A DNA stretch of 64,000 nucleotides, from contig NZ_CP042435.1 of assembly GCF_007971225.1 (NCBI RefSeq), positions 3,165,501-3,229,500 on the forward strand, read 5' to 3'. The stretch is from Panacibacter ginsenosidivorans (lineage in GTDB: Bacteria; Bacteroidota; Bacteroidia; Chitinophagales; Chitinophagaceae). The notes under the pieces are model-generated. The model worked only from the letters and a program-made list of their open reading frames with translations, had not been told where the DNA came from and did no database searches. Shown in pieces: positions 52,869 to 61,528 of the stretch; the first letter of the stretch is position 1, and the number at the start of each line of letters is the position of its first letter. A program made the translations under genes and the position numbers.

Positions 52869-54437
52869 CTATCTCTTGTCTATTTCCACCACACAGGCTA
52901 CCGCCACCTTATTTGCAGCTTCTGTCTTAAAACTTATGGTTCCATCAGAAGTATTACTGAAATTAACACCGGTGATTGCATACTGGCTTACTGCAGTATT
53001 TATAGCTTGTGCAAAACCGTTGCTACGCTTATTATTGACAGCATCATTAAAAGCAAAAACATTTAATGAATCTTTACTTACTACTACTGCCATGTAATCT
53101 TTATTGCCAATACTATCTGCCATCATGCTCATGCCACGCGGAAACAAACGGTAGCCTGTAATGCCACAATAAGGAGAAAATTTTGTGCGTGTAGGATCGG
53201 TTTTCATGGGATAAGGAAACAGCACATAGCTGCTGCCATCTGTTTCCATTCCGAGAACATATACATAACATGAACTTGAATTTTTAACTTCTATCTTAAA
53301 CTGGGTGCCTTTTATAATGGGATCAGTGGTCTCGAAAATATTATTGTTCCTCAACTTAAGCGATATATATTGTTTTGTTTTGTTCTCAACCAGGCCAATA
53401 CTACATTCCAGATCTTTGGCGTCAGCACTTCCGCTTTTAGGCATAGGATTTAATCCATAAGCCTCTTTGGTAAAATGTTTGAAGTCATTGTAGCGCACCC
53501 ATCCCACACCATTTTGTCCCCATTCGCTGCCCCAGCTATTTAAGATTTGAAACGCGCCACCTTCTTTACGATCGTCATAACCAATTACACACATTGCATG
53601 TCCGCCAAACCCCATCATAGAATAATCGTCATCTGTTGGATGCCATACTTCCTGGCCTATCATATCCTGCATAAAACTGCCTCCTACCATCATTCCAATT
53701 ACAACTGGCACATCTTTAGCAAGGTGCTGTTTGATTGCATAGAGATCAAGGTTATTTACACTTTCTCCACTAGTGAGTCTTGTAAAGCCCAACATACGAT
53801 ATTGCGAAGCTTCATTTTTTAACTGCGGGGATGGCTGTCTGCTGCAATCCGTTTCATCGTATGGAAATTGATCAAGTGGTACAGCACCGACCTTGGTCAT
53901 ATTTTCCATTGCCCGGATAATATAACTTCCCTGGCATCCATCGAGGCCTATCTGGTTATATAAAAATGAAGGGCTAAAAGCTTTTTGATCAGGATTTTCA
54001 CCTGTAGAACTTGCCTCAAGAATTGTTCTTGCTCCATATGCACTACTCCATGCTACACAGCTTCCTTGCTGACCCTGGTTGCCTGGATGTGGCGCAAACT
54101 TTAATAAAGAAACCGCTTCGGGTAAATTATTTTTACTCTCATCAAGACCCTCATATACTTGCGCCTTATCAAATTCTTTTGGGTCTAATATGCCGCCGGT
54201 AGAAAATACAGAGGACGCTTGTTGTGTCAGACCGGTACACCCTCCTTTAAAGTAGAGAAAGCCACCTACAAGCAATACCAATACTAAACCAATCGGATTT
54301 TTTATTAATCCGAAAAGCAAAGGCAATAACTGGAATAAGCCTCCCCCGCCACCCGAAGTTCTCCTGCCACCGCCTCCGTTATCATTACCGCTGTTGTCAA
54401 ACTGATCATTAGGATCATCGACCATTCGAATTGGCAT
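52869..54437 (-). CDS. Papain-like (C1) cysteine protease with DUF4384-like domain
   Basis: 522 residues. A Gly-rich N-terminus (about 20-33) precedes a single membrane segment (KNPIGLVLVLLVGGFLYF, about 46-63), then a papain domain with C127 in QGQQGSCVAWSSAYG, H280 in FGGHAMCVIGYDD and N300 in QILNSWGSEWG; all three catalytic residues are intact. Residues about 340-500 look like a DUF4384-type beta domain (GTQFKIEVKNSSSCYVYVLGMETDGSSYVLFPYP), often joined to caspases or other peptidases in bacteria. Anchoring by one helix suggests the protease faces the periplasm. No propeptide is evident. Confidence 0.88.
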   Translation of the reverse strand: MPIRMVDDPNDQFDNSGNDNGGGGRRTSGGGGGLFQLLPLLFGLIKNPIGLVLVLLVGGFLYFKGGCTGLTQQASSVFSTGGILDPKEFDKAQVYEGLDESKNNLPEAVSLLKFAPHPGNQGQQGSCVAWSSAYGARTILEASSTGENPDQKAFSPSFLYNQIGLDGCQGSYIIRAMENMTKVGAVPLDQFPYDETDCSRQPSPQLKNEASQYRMLGFTRLTSGESVNNLDLYAIKQHLAKDVPVVIGMMVGGSFMQDMIGQEVWHPTDDDYSMMGFGGHAMCVIGYDDRKEGGAFQILNSWGSEWGQNGVGWVRYNDFKHFTKEAYGLNPMPKSGSADAKDLECSIGLVENKTKQYISLKLRNNNIFETTDPIIKGTQFKIEVKNSSSCYVYVLGMETDGSSYVLFPYPMKTDPTRTKFSPYCGITGYRLFPRGMSMMADSIGNKDYMAVVVSKDSLNVFAFNDAVNNKRSNGFAQAINTAVSQYAITGVNFSNTSDGTISFKTEAANKVAVACVVEIDKR

Positions 54438-54602
54438 AGCATCAATTTTTAGTTTTACTAATATAGTCCATATTTATATTCTGTAAGCTTCTATAGCTTT
54501 TGTTACGGCAGCAGGAATTAAAATATTCGTGCAAACTTTTCAGAGTAAATCTAAAATCAATCTCAAATAAATATTAAAAAAATAAATGTTTCATTTTTCG
54601 CA

Positions 54603-54621
54603 ATGTTTTCGCTGAAAACAT
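54603..54621. promoter_or_regulatory. Inverted repeat upstream of the GSII gene
   Basis: ATGTTTTC, GCT, GAAAACAT: a perfect eight-base inverted repeat, 33 bases upstream of a -7 box. A candidate operator for nitrogen control. Confidence 0.45.
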
Positions 54622-54653
54622 AAAAAAATATTATTTATTTCCACGTTTCATTG

Positions 54654-54661
54654 TAAATTTG
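54654..54661 (+). promoter_or_regulatory. Candidate -7 promoter box of the GSII gene
   Basis: TAAATTTG is an exact match to TAnnTTTG. Transcription would start near 54668, leaving a leader of about 60 bases. No clear -33 TTG. Confidence 0.5.
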
Positions 54662-54727
54662 TGGCTCAAAAAATGATTTTATCAAAATTCATTTACATCT
54701 TCTTTAATTTTATAAACAACTAACAAC

Positions 54728-55738
54728 ATGTCATTAGTAAAACTTGAGTACCTCTGGCTTGATGGTTATAAACCAACTCAAAGTCTCCGTAGCAAAACCA
54801 AGATTGAAAAAGATTTTAGTGGAAAATTAGAAGACTTACCTATGTGGTCTTTTGATGGATCATCTACAGAACAGGCACCGGGCGGCTCTTCTGACTGCTT
54901 GCTCAAACCTGTGTATGTTGTAAAAGACCCACAACGCAAAGATGCATATCTTGTAATGTGTGAAGTATTAAATGCAGATAAGACACCACACGTGTCTAAC
55001 GGCAGAGCACTTATTGAAGACGATGATAATGATTTCTGGTTTGGTTTCGAACAGGAATATTTCCTTTGGGATACAGCAACAAATAAGCCTCTTGGCTTTC
55101 CTGCCGGCGGTTTCCCTGCTCCACAGGGACCCTATTACTGTTCAGTTGGCGCTTATAATGCATTCGGACGTGAGATTGTTGAAGAACATCTCGACGCAAT
55201 TATAGAGGCTGGCTTAAATGTAGAAGGTATTAACGCAGAAGTTGCTGCAGGCCAGTGGGAATTCCAGATATTCTCCAAAGGTGCTAAACAGGCTGGTGAC
55301 CAGATATGGATAGCTCGCTATCTTTTGGAAAGAATCGGTGAGAAATACGGAGTAGCTGTAAACTGGCATTGTAAACCTTTGGGTGCACTTGACTGGAACG
55401 GTTCAGGTATGCACGCTAACTTCTCCAACTCATTGTTGAGAACTGCTGGAAGCAAAGAGATTTTTGATAAAGTATGTGAAGCCTTCCGCCCTGTAGTTAA
55501 AGAGCATATTGAAGTATATGGTGCAGATAACCATTTACGCCTTACAGGCAAACATGAAACTGCAAGTATTCATGATTTCAGTTATGGTGTTTCTGACCGC
55601 GGTGCTTCTATCCGTATTCCTGTTGGCGTACCAGCTAACGGTTGGAAAGGCTACCTGGAAGATCGCCGTCCTAACTCTGCAGCAGATCCTTATAAAGTGG
55701 CAGCCCGCATTATTAAGACTGTTAAATCAGTTTCTTAG
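54728..55738 (+). CDS. glnII: Glutamine synthetase type II
   Basis: 336 residues. ATP-dependent amidation of glutamate. It is the short, eukaryote-like GSII form: KLEYLWLDGYKPTQSLRSKTKI at the start, WSFDGSSTEQAPGGSSDCLLKPV (beta-grasp), FGFEQEYFLWD and INAEVAAGQWEFQIF with catalytic-metal Glu residues, GSGMHANFSNSLLR, NDNHLRLTGKHETA-like and DRRPNSAADPYKVAARII. There is no adenylylation site, as expected for GSII. Length about 340 fits GSII rather than GSI (about 470). It is the first of two glutamine synthetase genes in tandem; a terminator and a repeat pair lie between them, so the two are probably separate transcripts. Confidence 0.94.
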   Translation: MSLVKLEYLWLDGYKPTQSLRSKTKIEKDFSGKLEDLPMWSFDGSSTEQAPGGSSDCLLKPVYVVKDPQRKDAYLVMCEVLNADKTPHVSNGRALIEDDDNDFWFGFEQEYFLWDTATNKPLGFPAGGFPAPQGPYYCSVGAYNAFGREIVEEHLDAIIEAGLNVEGINAEVAAGQWEFQIFSKGAKQAGDQIWIARYLLERIGEKYGVAVNWHCKPLGALDWNGSGMHANFSNSLLRTAGSKEIFDKVCEAFRPVVKEHIEVYGADNHLRLTGKHETASIHDFSYGVSDRGASIRIPVGVPANGWKGYLEDRRPNSAADPYKVAARIIKTVKSVS

Positions 55739-55763
55739 TACTGCACCAATTTCAAAATATAAA

Positions 55764-55788
55764 GGGCTGTCTTAAGACAGCCTTTTTT
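55764..55788 (+). terminator. Intrinsic terminator
   Basis: GGCTGTCTTAAGACAGCC is a perfect palindrome followed by seven T, 25 bases after the GSII stop. Confidence 0.9.
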
Positions 55789-55826
55789 TATATTGAACTT
55801 AATTGTTGTAAAACTATTAGGCTGCT

Positions 55827-55896
55827 GTTGTGTCACTCACTTCAGGTTTCTGTTCATTGGTGAGCAAAAAAAAGAAGTACAAGAGTGCGACGCAAC
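55827..55896. repeat. Dispersed hairpin repeat, paired arms (B and A types)
   Basis: GTTGTGTCACTCACTTCAGG (55827-55846) faces GTACAAGAGTGCGACGCAAC (55877-55896). Outer flanks also pair (CTATTAGGCT with AGCCTAATAATAG). Confidence 0.85.
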
Positions 55897-56019
55897 CAAA
55901 GCCTAATAATAGCGTAAAAGCCCGGTACATAAAAGCAAGAACAATATATTTTGTGGAGAGATTAAATTGCTGCTTCATCTAAAAATTATTTTCTTTGTTA
56001 ATCTCAAAATAATATACAT

Positions 56020-58209
56020 ATGTCACTTCGTTTTCAGGCACTCAATAATCTTTTGAACAATACAGATGTAAGTGTAGAAAGTCCTTCAAAGATCACGGCA
56101 ATATTTGGAGAGAATGTTTTTACATTAAAAACAGCACGTGAATATCTTAGTGACGAAGCTTTTAAAAGCCTTAATGCAAGTATAAAAGGAAGCAAAAAAA
56201 TTGACCGTGCTGTAGCCAACCAGATCGCTAATGGTCTGCGTGCGTGGGCAGAAAAAAAGGGCGTTACACATTTTACCCACTGGTTTCAGCCGTTAACAGG
56301 TAGTACAGCCGAAAAGCACGATTCCTTTTTTACCATAAAAAGTGATGGTAATCCACTGGAAGAATTTGATGGAGCGGCATTAATTCAGCAGGAGCCTGAT
56401 GCTTCCTCTTTTCCAAGTGGTGGTTTAAGGGCAACTTTTGAAGCACGTGGTTATACAGGCTGGGATCCGTCTTCGCCTGTTTTTATCATGGAAATTGGTC
56501 AGGGTAAAACACTTTGCATTCCAACGATCTTTGTATCGTATACAGGAGAGTCACTCGATTATAAAGCACCTTTATTAAAAGCTATTGAGGCTGTAAATAA
56601 GGCAGCAGTAGATGTTTGTAATTATTTTGACAAGAACGTGGCTAAGGTTACCCCTACACTTGGCTGGGAGCAGGAATATTTTGTAATTGATGAAGGTCTT
56701 GCCAATGCAAGACCGGATCTTGTTCAATGTGGACGGACTGTTTATGGTGCATCCCCTGCCAAGGGGCAACAGTTGGAAGATCATTATTTTGGTTCCATTC
56801 CTGAAAGGGTTTACACTTTTATGCGTGACTTTGAGCAGGAAGCTTATAAACTTGGTATTCCTTTACGCACAAGACATAATGAAGTGGCGCCGGCACAGTT
56901 TGAATGTGCCCCAATTTTTGAAGAAGTTAACCTTGCGGTTGATCATAATATTCTTTTGATGGACATAATGGAACGTGTGGCACGCAGGCATAAACTGAAA
57001 GTGTTATTCCATGAAAAACCATTTGCAGGTATTAATGGAAGTGGTAAACATAATAACTGGAGCATGGCTACAGACACAGGTGTAAATCTGCTTGCACCGG
57101 GAAAAACGCCGAAGACGAATTTAATGTTCCTCACATTTTTTGTAAACTCTATAAAAGCAGTACATGATTATGCAGATGTTTTAAGAGCGTCAATTGCTTC
57201 TGCAGGAAATGATTTTCGGCTTGGCGCTAATGAAGCGCCCCCTGCTATCATTTCGGTTTTCATTGGTGAATACCTTACCAAAGTTTTATACGATATAGAA
57301 ACACGTGTAGGTGATAAATTTGATGAACAGGATGAAGCAATTCTCAAATTGGATCTTCATCGTAGTATCCCTGAATTAATGCTGGATAATACAGACCGAA
57401 ACCGTACTTCACCTTTTGCGTTTACAGGCAATAAATTTGAGTTCCGCGCTGTGGGCTCTGCAGCCAATTGTGCCAACGCTATGATAGCATTGAACACCAT
57501 TATGGCAGAAACATTGCGCACTTTTAAACAGGATGTAGATGCATTAATAGAGAAAGGAGAGAAGAAAGAAATTGCCATCATGCATATCATTCAGAAATAT
57601 ATTGTTGAAAGTAAAAAGGTGTTGTTTGAAGGCGACGGCTATAGCGAAGAATGGCATCATGAAGCAGAGCGGCGTGGGTTACCAAATGTGCCAACAACAC
57701 CACTTGCGCTTGACGCAATGATCACTGAAAAAGCAAAACAACTTTTCGAATCAAATGATGTATACAATCACATTGAGTTAGAGGCCCGTCACGAAATTGA
57801 ACTGGAAAAATATATTAAGAAGGTGCAGATAGAAGGAAGGATAATGGGCGATCTTGCATTGAATCACATCATTCCTTCGGCTATTGAATACATGAATAAA
57901 CTTACCGCCAATATCAACAGTATAAAAGCAACAGGTTTACCGGAAAGTGCCTGCGCAAGCCAAATGGCCATACTAAAAGAAATGACAGAACGTGTGCAAA
58001 CTGTTTATGAAAAAGTTCATGCCATGGTTGAGGCGCGCAAAGTTGTAAACAACATGGAAGATACACGAACCAAGGCAATTGCCTATTGCAGCCAGGTTAA
58101 AGAAGCATTCTTTGATGATATACGCTACCAGGTGGATAAACTGGAGCAACTTATTAATGATGAATTGTGGACACTACCCAAGTACCGCGAAATGTTATTG
58201 ATGAGATAA
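56020..58209 (+). CDS. glnN: Glutamine synthetase type III
   Basis: 729 residues, the large GSIII form first described in Bacteroides. Motifs: THFTHWFQPLTGSTAEKHDSF, FPSGGLRATFEARGYTGWDPSSP, LGWEQEYFVIDE, RTRHNEVAPAQFECAPIFEEVNLAVDHN, FHEKPFAGINGSGKHNNWSM and NRTSPFAFTGNKFEFRAVGS. The C-terminal 150 residues form the GSIII-specific helical region (ELEKYIKKVQIEGRIMG ... KVHAMVEARKVVNNMEDTRTKAIAYC). It makes glutamine from glutamate and ammonia, usually under nitrogen limitation. It follows the GSII gene; the leader of about 120 bases carries the flank of a repeat. Confidence 0.95.
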   Translation: MSLRFQALNNLLNNTDVSVESPSKITAIFGENVFTLKTAREYLSDEAFKSLNASIKGSKKIDRAVANQIANGLRAWAEKKGVTHFTHWFQPLTGSTAEKHDSFFTIKSDGNPLEEFDGAALIQQEPDASSFPSGGLRATFEARGYTGWDPSSPVFIMEIGQGKTLCIPTIFVSYTGESLDYKAPLLKAIEAVNKAAVDVCNYFDKNVAKVTPTLGWEQEYFVIDEGLANARPDLVQCGRTVYGASPAKGQQLEDHYFGSIPERVYTFMRDFEQEAYKLGIPLRTRHNEVAPAQFECAPIFEEVNLAVDHNILLMDIMERVARRHKLKVLFHEKPFAGINGSGKHNNWSMATDTGVNLLAPGKTPKTNLMFLTFFVNSIKAVHDYADVLRASIASAGNDFRLGANEAPPAIISVFIGEYLTKVLYDIETRVGDKFDEQDEAILKLDLHRSIPELMLDNTDRNRTSPFAFTGNKFEFRAVGSAANCANAMIALNTIMAETLRTFKQDVDALIEKGEKKEIAIMHIIQKYIVESKKVLFEGDGYSEEWHHEAERRGLPNVPTTPLALDAMITEKAKQLFESNDVYNHIELEARHEIELEKYIKKVQIEGRIMGDLALNHIIPSAIEYMNKLTANINSIKATGLPESACASQMAILKEMTERVQTVYEKVHAMVEARKVVNNMEDTRTKAIAYCSQVKEAFFDDIRYQVDKLEQLINDELWTLPKYREMLLMR

Positions 58210-58235
58210 ATTGAAATGGATGTTTTATATATATG

Positions 58236-58261
58236 CCCCGCAGCTTTTATGCGGGGTTTTT
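58236..58261 (+). terminator. Intrinsic terminator
   Basis: CCCCGCA and TGCGGGG enclose seven bases and are followed by five T, 27 bases after the GSIII stop. Confidence 0.9.
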
Positions 58262-58302
58262 ATTTTTTTCAAAGTCATCACTAGCTCAACAAAGAAGCGA
58301 AC

Positions 58303-58322
58303 GTAAAAGAGTGCGACGCAAC
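58303..58322. repeat. Dispersed hairpin repeat, single arm
   Basis: GTAAAAGAGTGCGACGCAAC, with right flank AAATGCTTAATACCCGC and then GGCCCGGTAAAAAA, gives a clear view of the right half. Confidence 0.85.
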
Positions 58323-58398
58323 AAATGCTTAATACCCGCACAAAGGCCCGGTAAAAAATCTTTATTTCTCCTGGTAAATTACATAACCTTTTACCCTC

Positions 58399-58406
58399 TA
58401 CTTTTG
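58399..58406 (+). promoter_or_regulatory. Candidate -7 promoter box of ubiX
   Basis: TACTTTTG matches TAnnTTTG, 21 bases before the ubiX ATG, implying a very short leader. Confidence 0.4.
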
Positions 58407-58426
58407 TTGAACTATAAATCATTTGC

Positions 58427-58987
58427 ATGAACAATAAAATTGTTGTGGCAATTACAGGAGCAAGCGGTGCTATTTATGCAAAACTGCTGATCGAAAAATT
58501 ATTATCGCTAAAAGAGCAGTGGAGTGCATTAAGTGTTGTGATGAGCAACAACGCAAAAGAAGTTTGGAAAACAGAATTAGGAAATGAAGACTATAATAAT
58601 TATGCAGTAAGTTATTTTGAAAAGCATGATTTTTCTGCACCATTTGCATCTGGTTCTGCAAAATATAATATTATGATCGTAGCGCCCTGCAGTATGGGCA
58701 CGCTTGGCCGTATTGCCAATGGCATAAGCGATGATCTTGTAACACGTGCCGCAGATGTAATGTTGAAAGAAAGACGCAAACTGATACTAATGGTCAGAGA
58801 TACGCCTTATAACCTTATTCATATAAAGAACATGGAATCGGTAACTGTGGCTGGTGGCATTATTTGCCCCGCAACGCCGTCCTTCTATCATAAGCCGAAG
58901 AGTATTGAAGATGTTTCACTCACCGTAGTTGATCGTGTGCTTGACCTTGCCGGCTTAGATATTGCAACCAACCGGTGGAACAGTTAA
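58427..58987 (+). CDS. ubiX: Flavin prenyltransferase UbiX
   Basis: 186 residues. Makes prenylated FMN for UbiD-type decarboxylases, in quinone synthesis. N-terminal Rossmann motif VVAITGASGAIYAKLLIEKL; FMN and dimer contacts in VAPCSMGTLGRIANGISDDLVTRAADVMLKERRKLILMVRDTPYN; and GGIICPATPSFYHKPKSIEDV at the end. Length is normal. It is monocistronic, apparently transcribed from its own promoter. No ubiD lies in this window. Confidence 0.93.
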   Translation: MNNKIVVAITGASGAIYAKLLIEKLLSLKEQWSALSVVMSNNAKEVWKTELGNEDYNNYAVSYFEKHDFSAPFASGSAKYNIMIVAPCSMGTLGRIANGISDDLVTRAADVMLKERRKLILMVRDTPYNLIHIKNMESVTVAGGIICPATPSFYHKPKSIEDVSLTVVDRVLDLAGLDIATNRWNS

Positions 58988-59039
58988 TATATTAGTAAAG
59001 GCAATTATGAACCCAACTGTATTGCTGCCATGAAGCCAG

Positions 59040-59059
59040 GTTGCGTCGCACTCTTTTAC
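59040..59059. repeat. Dispersed hairpin repeat, single arm
   Basis: GTTGCGTCGCACTCTTTTAC with left flank TGCTGCCATGAAGCCAG between ubiX and cdsA. A short GCATTGCTAATAGCAA stem follows. Confidence 0.8.
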
Positions 59060-59221
59060 TGCATTGCTAATAGCAACAAACAGCAATAATCAAAACTTAT
59101 CCAAATAACAATATTCAACTTCTCATAAAGCCCATTATTTTTATCAGTTATCTTTAATAAATAATTCTGGCAACTTTTTCTTAAAGGTAAAAAGCTGCCC
59201 TCATTAAATAGCTCGTTGTAA

Positions 59222-60100
59222 ATGGCGCTTAATCCTGTTGTTTTTAAAACCAGGGCATTAACAGCTCTTGTTTTTATATTGGTTATGGCATGTGGACTGT
59301 TTATTGATCAATGGTCCTTTTTTTTATTGTTTACATTTATTCATTTTGGTTGCTGGACTGAATACCAGAAGCTGGTTGGAATTATCGATCCGGATTATAA
59401 ACAAATAATGGGCATTCACAGGTATGGTGTAATGCTGTTTGGCTGGGGCTTTATGATGTGGATGACGAACGACGCCTATCTTGTCGGCAACCTCCAACTC
59501 TCTGAAATAGGCTGGTGGCTAATGCTGATACTGGCATTTACCATGCCTGTTGCGGAAATAGTTTTGAGCAGGCATTTGAATCTTAAAAACATTGGTTATT
59601 CTTTGAGCGGTCTTGTTTATATTTCCTTGTGCTGGGGGCTAATGATGGATCTTAGATCTGAAGGCATATTAATATTCGGCAATCTTTTTACACTCGATCT
59701 TGGTTGGGTGTTACCCGTAGTAATGATTGCTGCAATATGGATAAATGATACAATGGCATACATGGTAGGATCAGTTATTGGTAAAACACCTTTTTCCTCC
59801 ATCTCCCCCAAGAAAACATGGGAAGGAACATTGGGCGGTGCTATACTTGCTGTAGCAACAGTTACACTGCTTGGTTATTTTGCTTTTGGTATGACTGATT
59901 ATATAACACTTATTGTTATCTCGGCTAGTGCTGCCATTGCAGGCACCACCGGTGACTTATTTGAAAGCAAACTAAAAAGAATGGCAGGTGTAAAAGACAG
60001 TGGCAATATAATGCCCGGTCATGGCGGTTTTCTTGATCGTTTTGATTCTTTATTATTTACTACGCCGGTTGTGTGGTTATACGTAAAATTATTTCTGTAA
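59222..60100 (+). CDS. cdsA: Phosphatidate cytidylyltransferase
   Basis: 292 residues. Makes CDP-diacylglycerol from phosphatidate and CTP, in the inner membrane. About seven to eight membrane helices are visible, starting ALTALVFILVMACGLFIDQWSFFLLFTFIHF. The family signature at the C-terminal end is complete: SKLKRMAGVKDSGNIMPGHGGFLDRFDS. A preceding motif SPKKTWEGTLGGAILA is also conserved in the family. Length is typical. It is the key step for phosphatidylethanolamine and other phospholipids. Confidence 0.93.
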   Translation: MALNPVVFKTRALTALVFILVMACGLFIDQWSFFLLFTFIHFGCWTEYQKLVGIIDPDYKQIMGIHRYGVMLFGWGFMMWMTNDAYLVGNLQLSEIGWWLMLILAFTMPVAEIVLSRHLNLKNIGYSLSGLVYISLCWGLMMDLRSEGILIFGNLFTLDLGWVLPVVMIAAIWINDTMAYMVGSVIGKTPFSSISPKKTWEGTLGGAILAVATVTLLGYFAFGMTDYITLIVISASAAIAGTTGDLFESKLKRMAGVKDSGNIMPGHGGFLDRFDSLLFTTPVVWLYVKLFL

Positions 60101-60144
60101 AATATTTATAGTCTACAGCTTTTTCGGTTGCAATATATTTTTTA

Positions 60145-60164
60145 GTACAAGAGTGCGACGCAAC
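60145..60164. repeat. Dispersed hairpin repeat, single arm
   Basis: GTACAAGAGTGCGACGCAAC between cdsA and the ureohydrolase gene, with right flank AAAAGTCTAATACATG. Confidence 0.85.
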
Positions 60165-60288
60165 AAAAGTCTAATACATGCACACCGGTTGGGAACAAAA
60201 AAATCTTCCTGTTTTAATTATGCACTATTCACTATAGCCTGAGCAGCATTCACAGCTTTGCTGTATGTTTGTTTACAAACGAAATGTC

Positions 60289-61434
60289 ATGGCATTTGAT
60301 TCTATTGATACCATTCTTGATTTTCTTGAGCCGGTGAATAAACATTTGCTGAGTGATGATGAAGGGTATAAAGACACACAACTCGGAAATAATATTGCCG
60401 CATATGAAAACAATTTTCCTGATATAGAACATGCGGATCTTGTAATAGTAGGCTGCGATGAAAATCGTGGTGGTGGCGTGTTTCAGAAGAATTCAACATC
60501 GTCTGCCGACGCCGTGCGCAAAGAGTTGTATAAACTTTTTCAATGGCATAAAGAAGTGCATGTGGCTGATGCGGGTAATATAAAGCCCGGCGCAACTATG
60601 CAGGATACTTATGCTGCATTAAGAACTGTAGTTAGTGAGCTAATGAAACATGGTCGTAAAGTTTTGATCATTGGCGGCTCGCATGATCTTACATTGGCGC
60701 AGTATGATGTGTACGCAAAACAAAATAAGATCATTGAAGCTGTAGTTGTAGATGCAGCCATTGATCTTAATATGGACAGTGTATTACCTGCCGATAATTT
60801 TTTGATGCAGCTACTTACAAGTGAACCAAATTTTATACGTCATTACAATCATATCGGCTTTCAAAGTTATTTTGTACACCCGGGTATGTTGGAAACAATT
60901 GATAAACTGCGCTTCGATTGTTTCCGTGTAGGTAAAGTAAAAGAGAACATGGAAGATATGGAGCCTGTAGTACGCAATGCTGATTTGTTCTCTTTCGACA
61001 TCAGCGCTATTCAGCATGCACATGCACCGGCCAATCATCTTACACCAAATGGTTTTACCGGCGAAGAAGCCTGCATGCTGATGCAATATGCAGGTATGAG
61101 CAACAATGTAAGTTCCATTGGCATTTATGGTTATAGAGAAGAGCTTGATACAAATGCGTTGACTGCAAAACAGATCAGCCACATGCTTTGGTATTTAATG
61201 GATGGCATTCTGAAAGGCAAGCAAGAAGCACGTTTAACAGAGCAACACAACTTCAACGAATTCCGCATTGCATTTGCAGAAGTGGAAACAACTTTTTTGC
61301 AAAGCAAAAAAACGGGTCGCTGGTGGGTGCAGCTACCTGAAGGAAATTATATAGCCTGCAGTCATCATGATTATATAATTGCTTCGCAAAATGATATTCC
61401 GGAAAGATGGTTAAGAGCTGTAGAAAGAGGATAG
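60289..61434 (+). CDS. Ureohydrolase (arginase/formimidoylglutamase) family, degenerate metal site
   Basis: 381 residues from the ATG at 60289; an ATG 24 bases earlier adds eight residues. The arginase fold is clear from GGGVFQKNSTSSADAVRKELY, LIIGGSHDLTLAQYDVY and SFDISAIQHAHAPANHLTPNGFTGEEA. Active members have GGDHS, DAHxD and SFDxDxxDP to bind two manganese ions. Here these read GGSHD (129-133, His kept), DAAID (155-159, His lost) and SFDIS (235-239, second Asp lost). Two or more metal ligands are therefore missing, so hydrolysis is doubtful or uses another metal set. Close relatives with the same features occur in Bacteroidota, by recollection. No histidine-degradation genes are adjacent. 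Confidence 0.8.
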   Translation: MAFDSIDTILDFLEPVNKHLLSDDEGYKDTQLGNNIAAYENNFPDIEHADLVIVGCDENRGGGVFQKNSTSSADAVRKELYKLFQWHKEVHVADAGNIKPGATMQDTYAALRTVVSELMKHGRKVLIIGGSHDLTLAQYDVYAKQNKIIEAVVVDAAIDLNMDSVLPADNFLMQLLTSEPNFIRHYNHIGFQSYFVHPGMLETIDKLRFDCFRVGKVKENMEDMEPVVRNADLFSFDISAIQHAHAPANHLTPNGFTGEEACMLMQYAGMSNNVSSIGIYGYREELDTNALTAKQISHMLWYLMDGILKGKQEARLTEQHNFNEFRIAFAEVETTFLQSKKTGRWWVQLPEGNYIACSHHDYIIASQNDIPERWLRAVERG

Positions 61435-61474
61435 CCTTTTATAATACCAACTATAGGTTTTCATAGCATCGTTC

Positions 61475-61496
61475 CTTGCGTCGCAATCCTTTCATC
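61475..61496. repeat. Dispersed hairpin repeat, single arm (C type)
   Basis: CTTGCGTCGCAATCC followed by TTTCATC, the complement of the right arm at 44693-44714. Left flank TAGCATCGTTC. Confidence 0.8.
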
Positions 61497-61528
61497 TTTT
61501 GTACAAATAGCATCAAACAAAAAGTAAC

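Noticed and set aside
848-61496. CRISPR-like array from the recurring 20-base repeat
   Set aside because: Copies are kilobases apart, in both orientations, without uniform spacers, and no cas gene is present.
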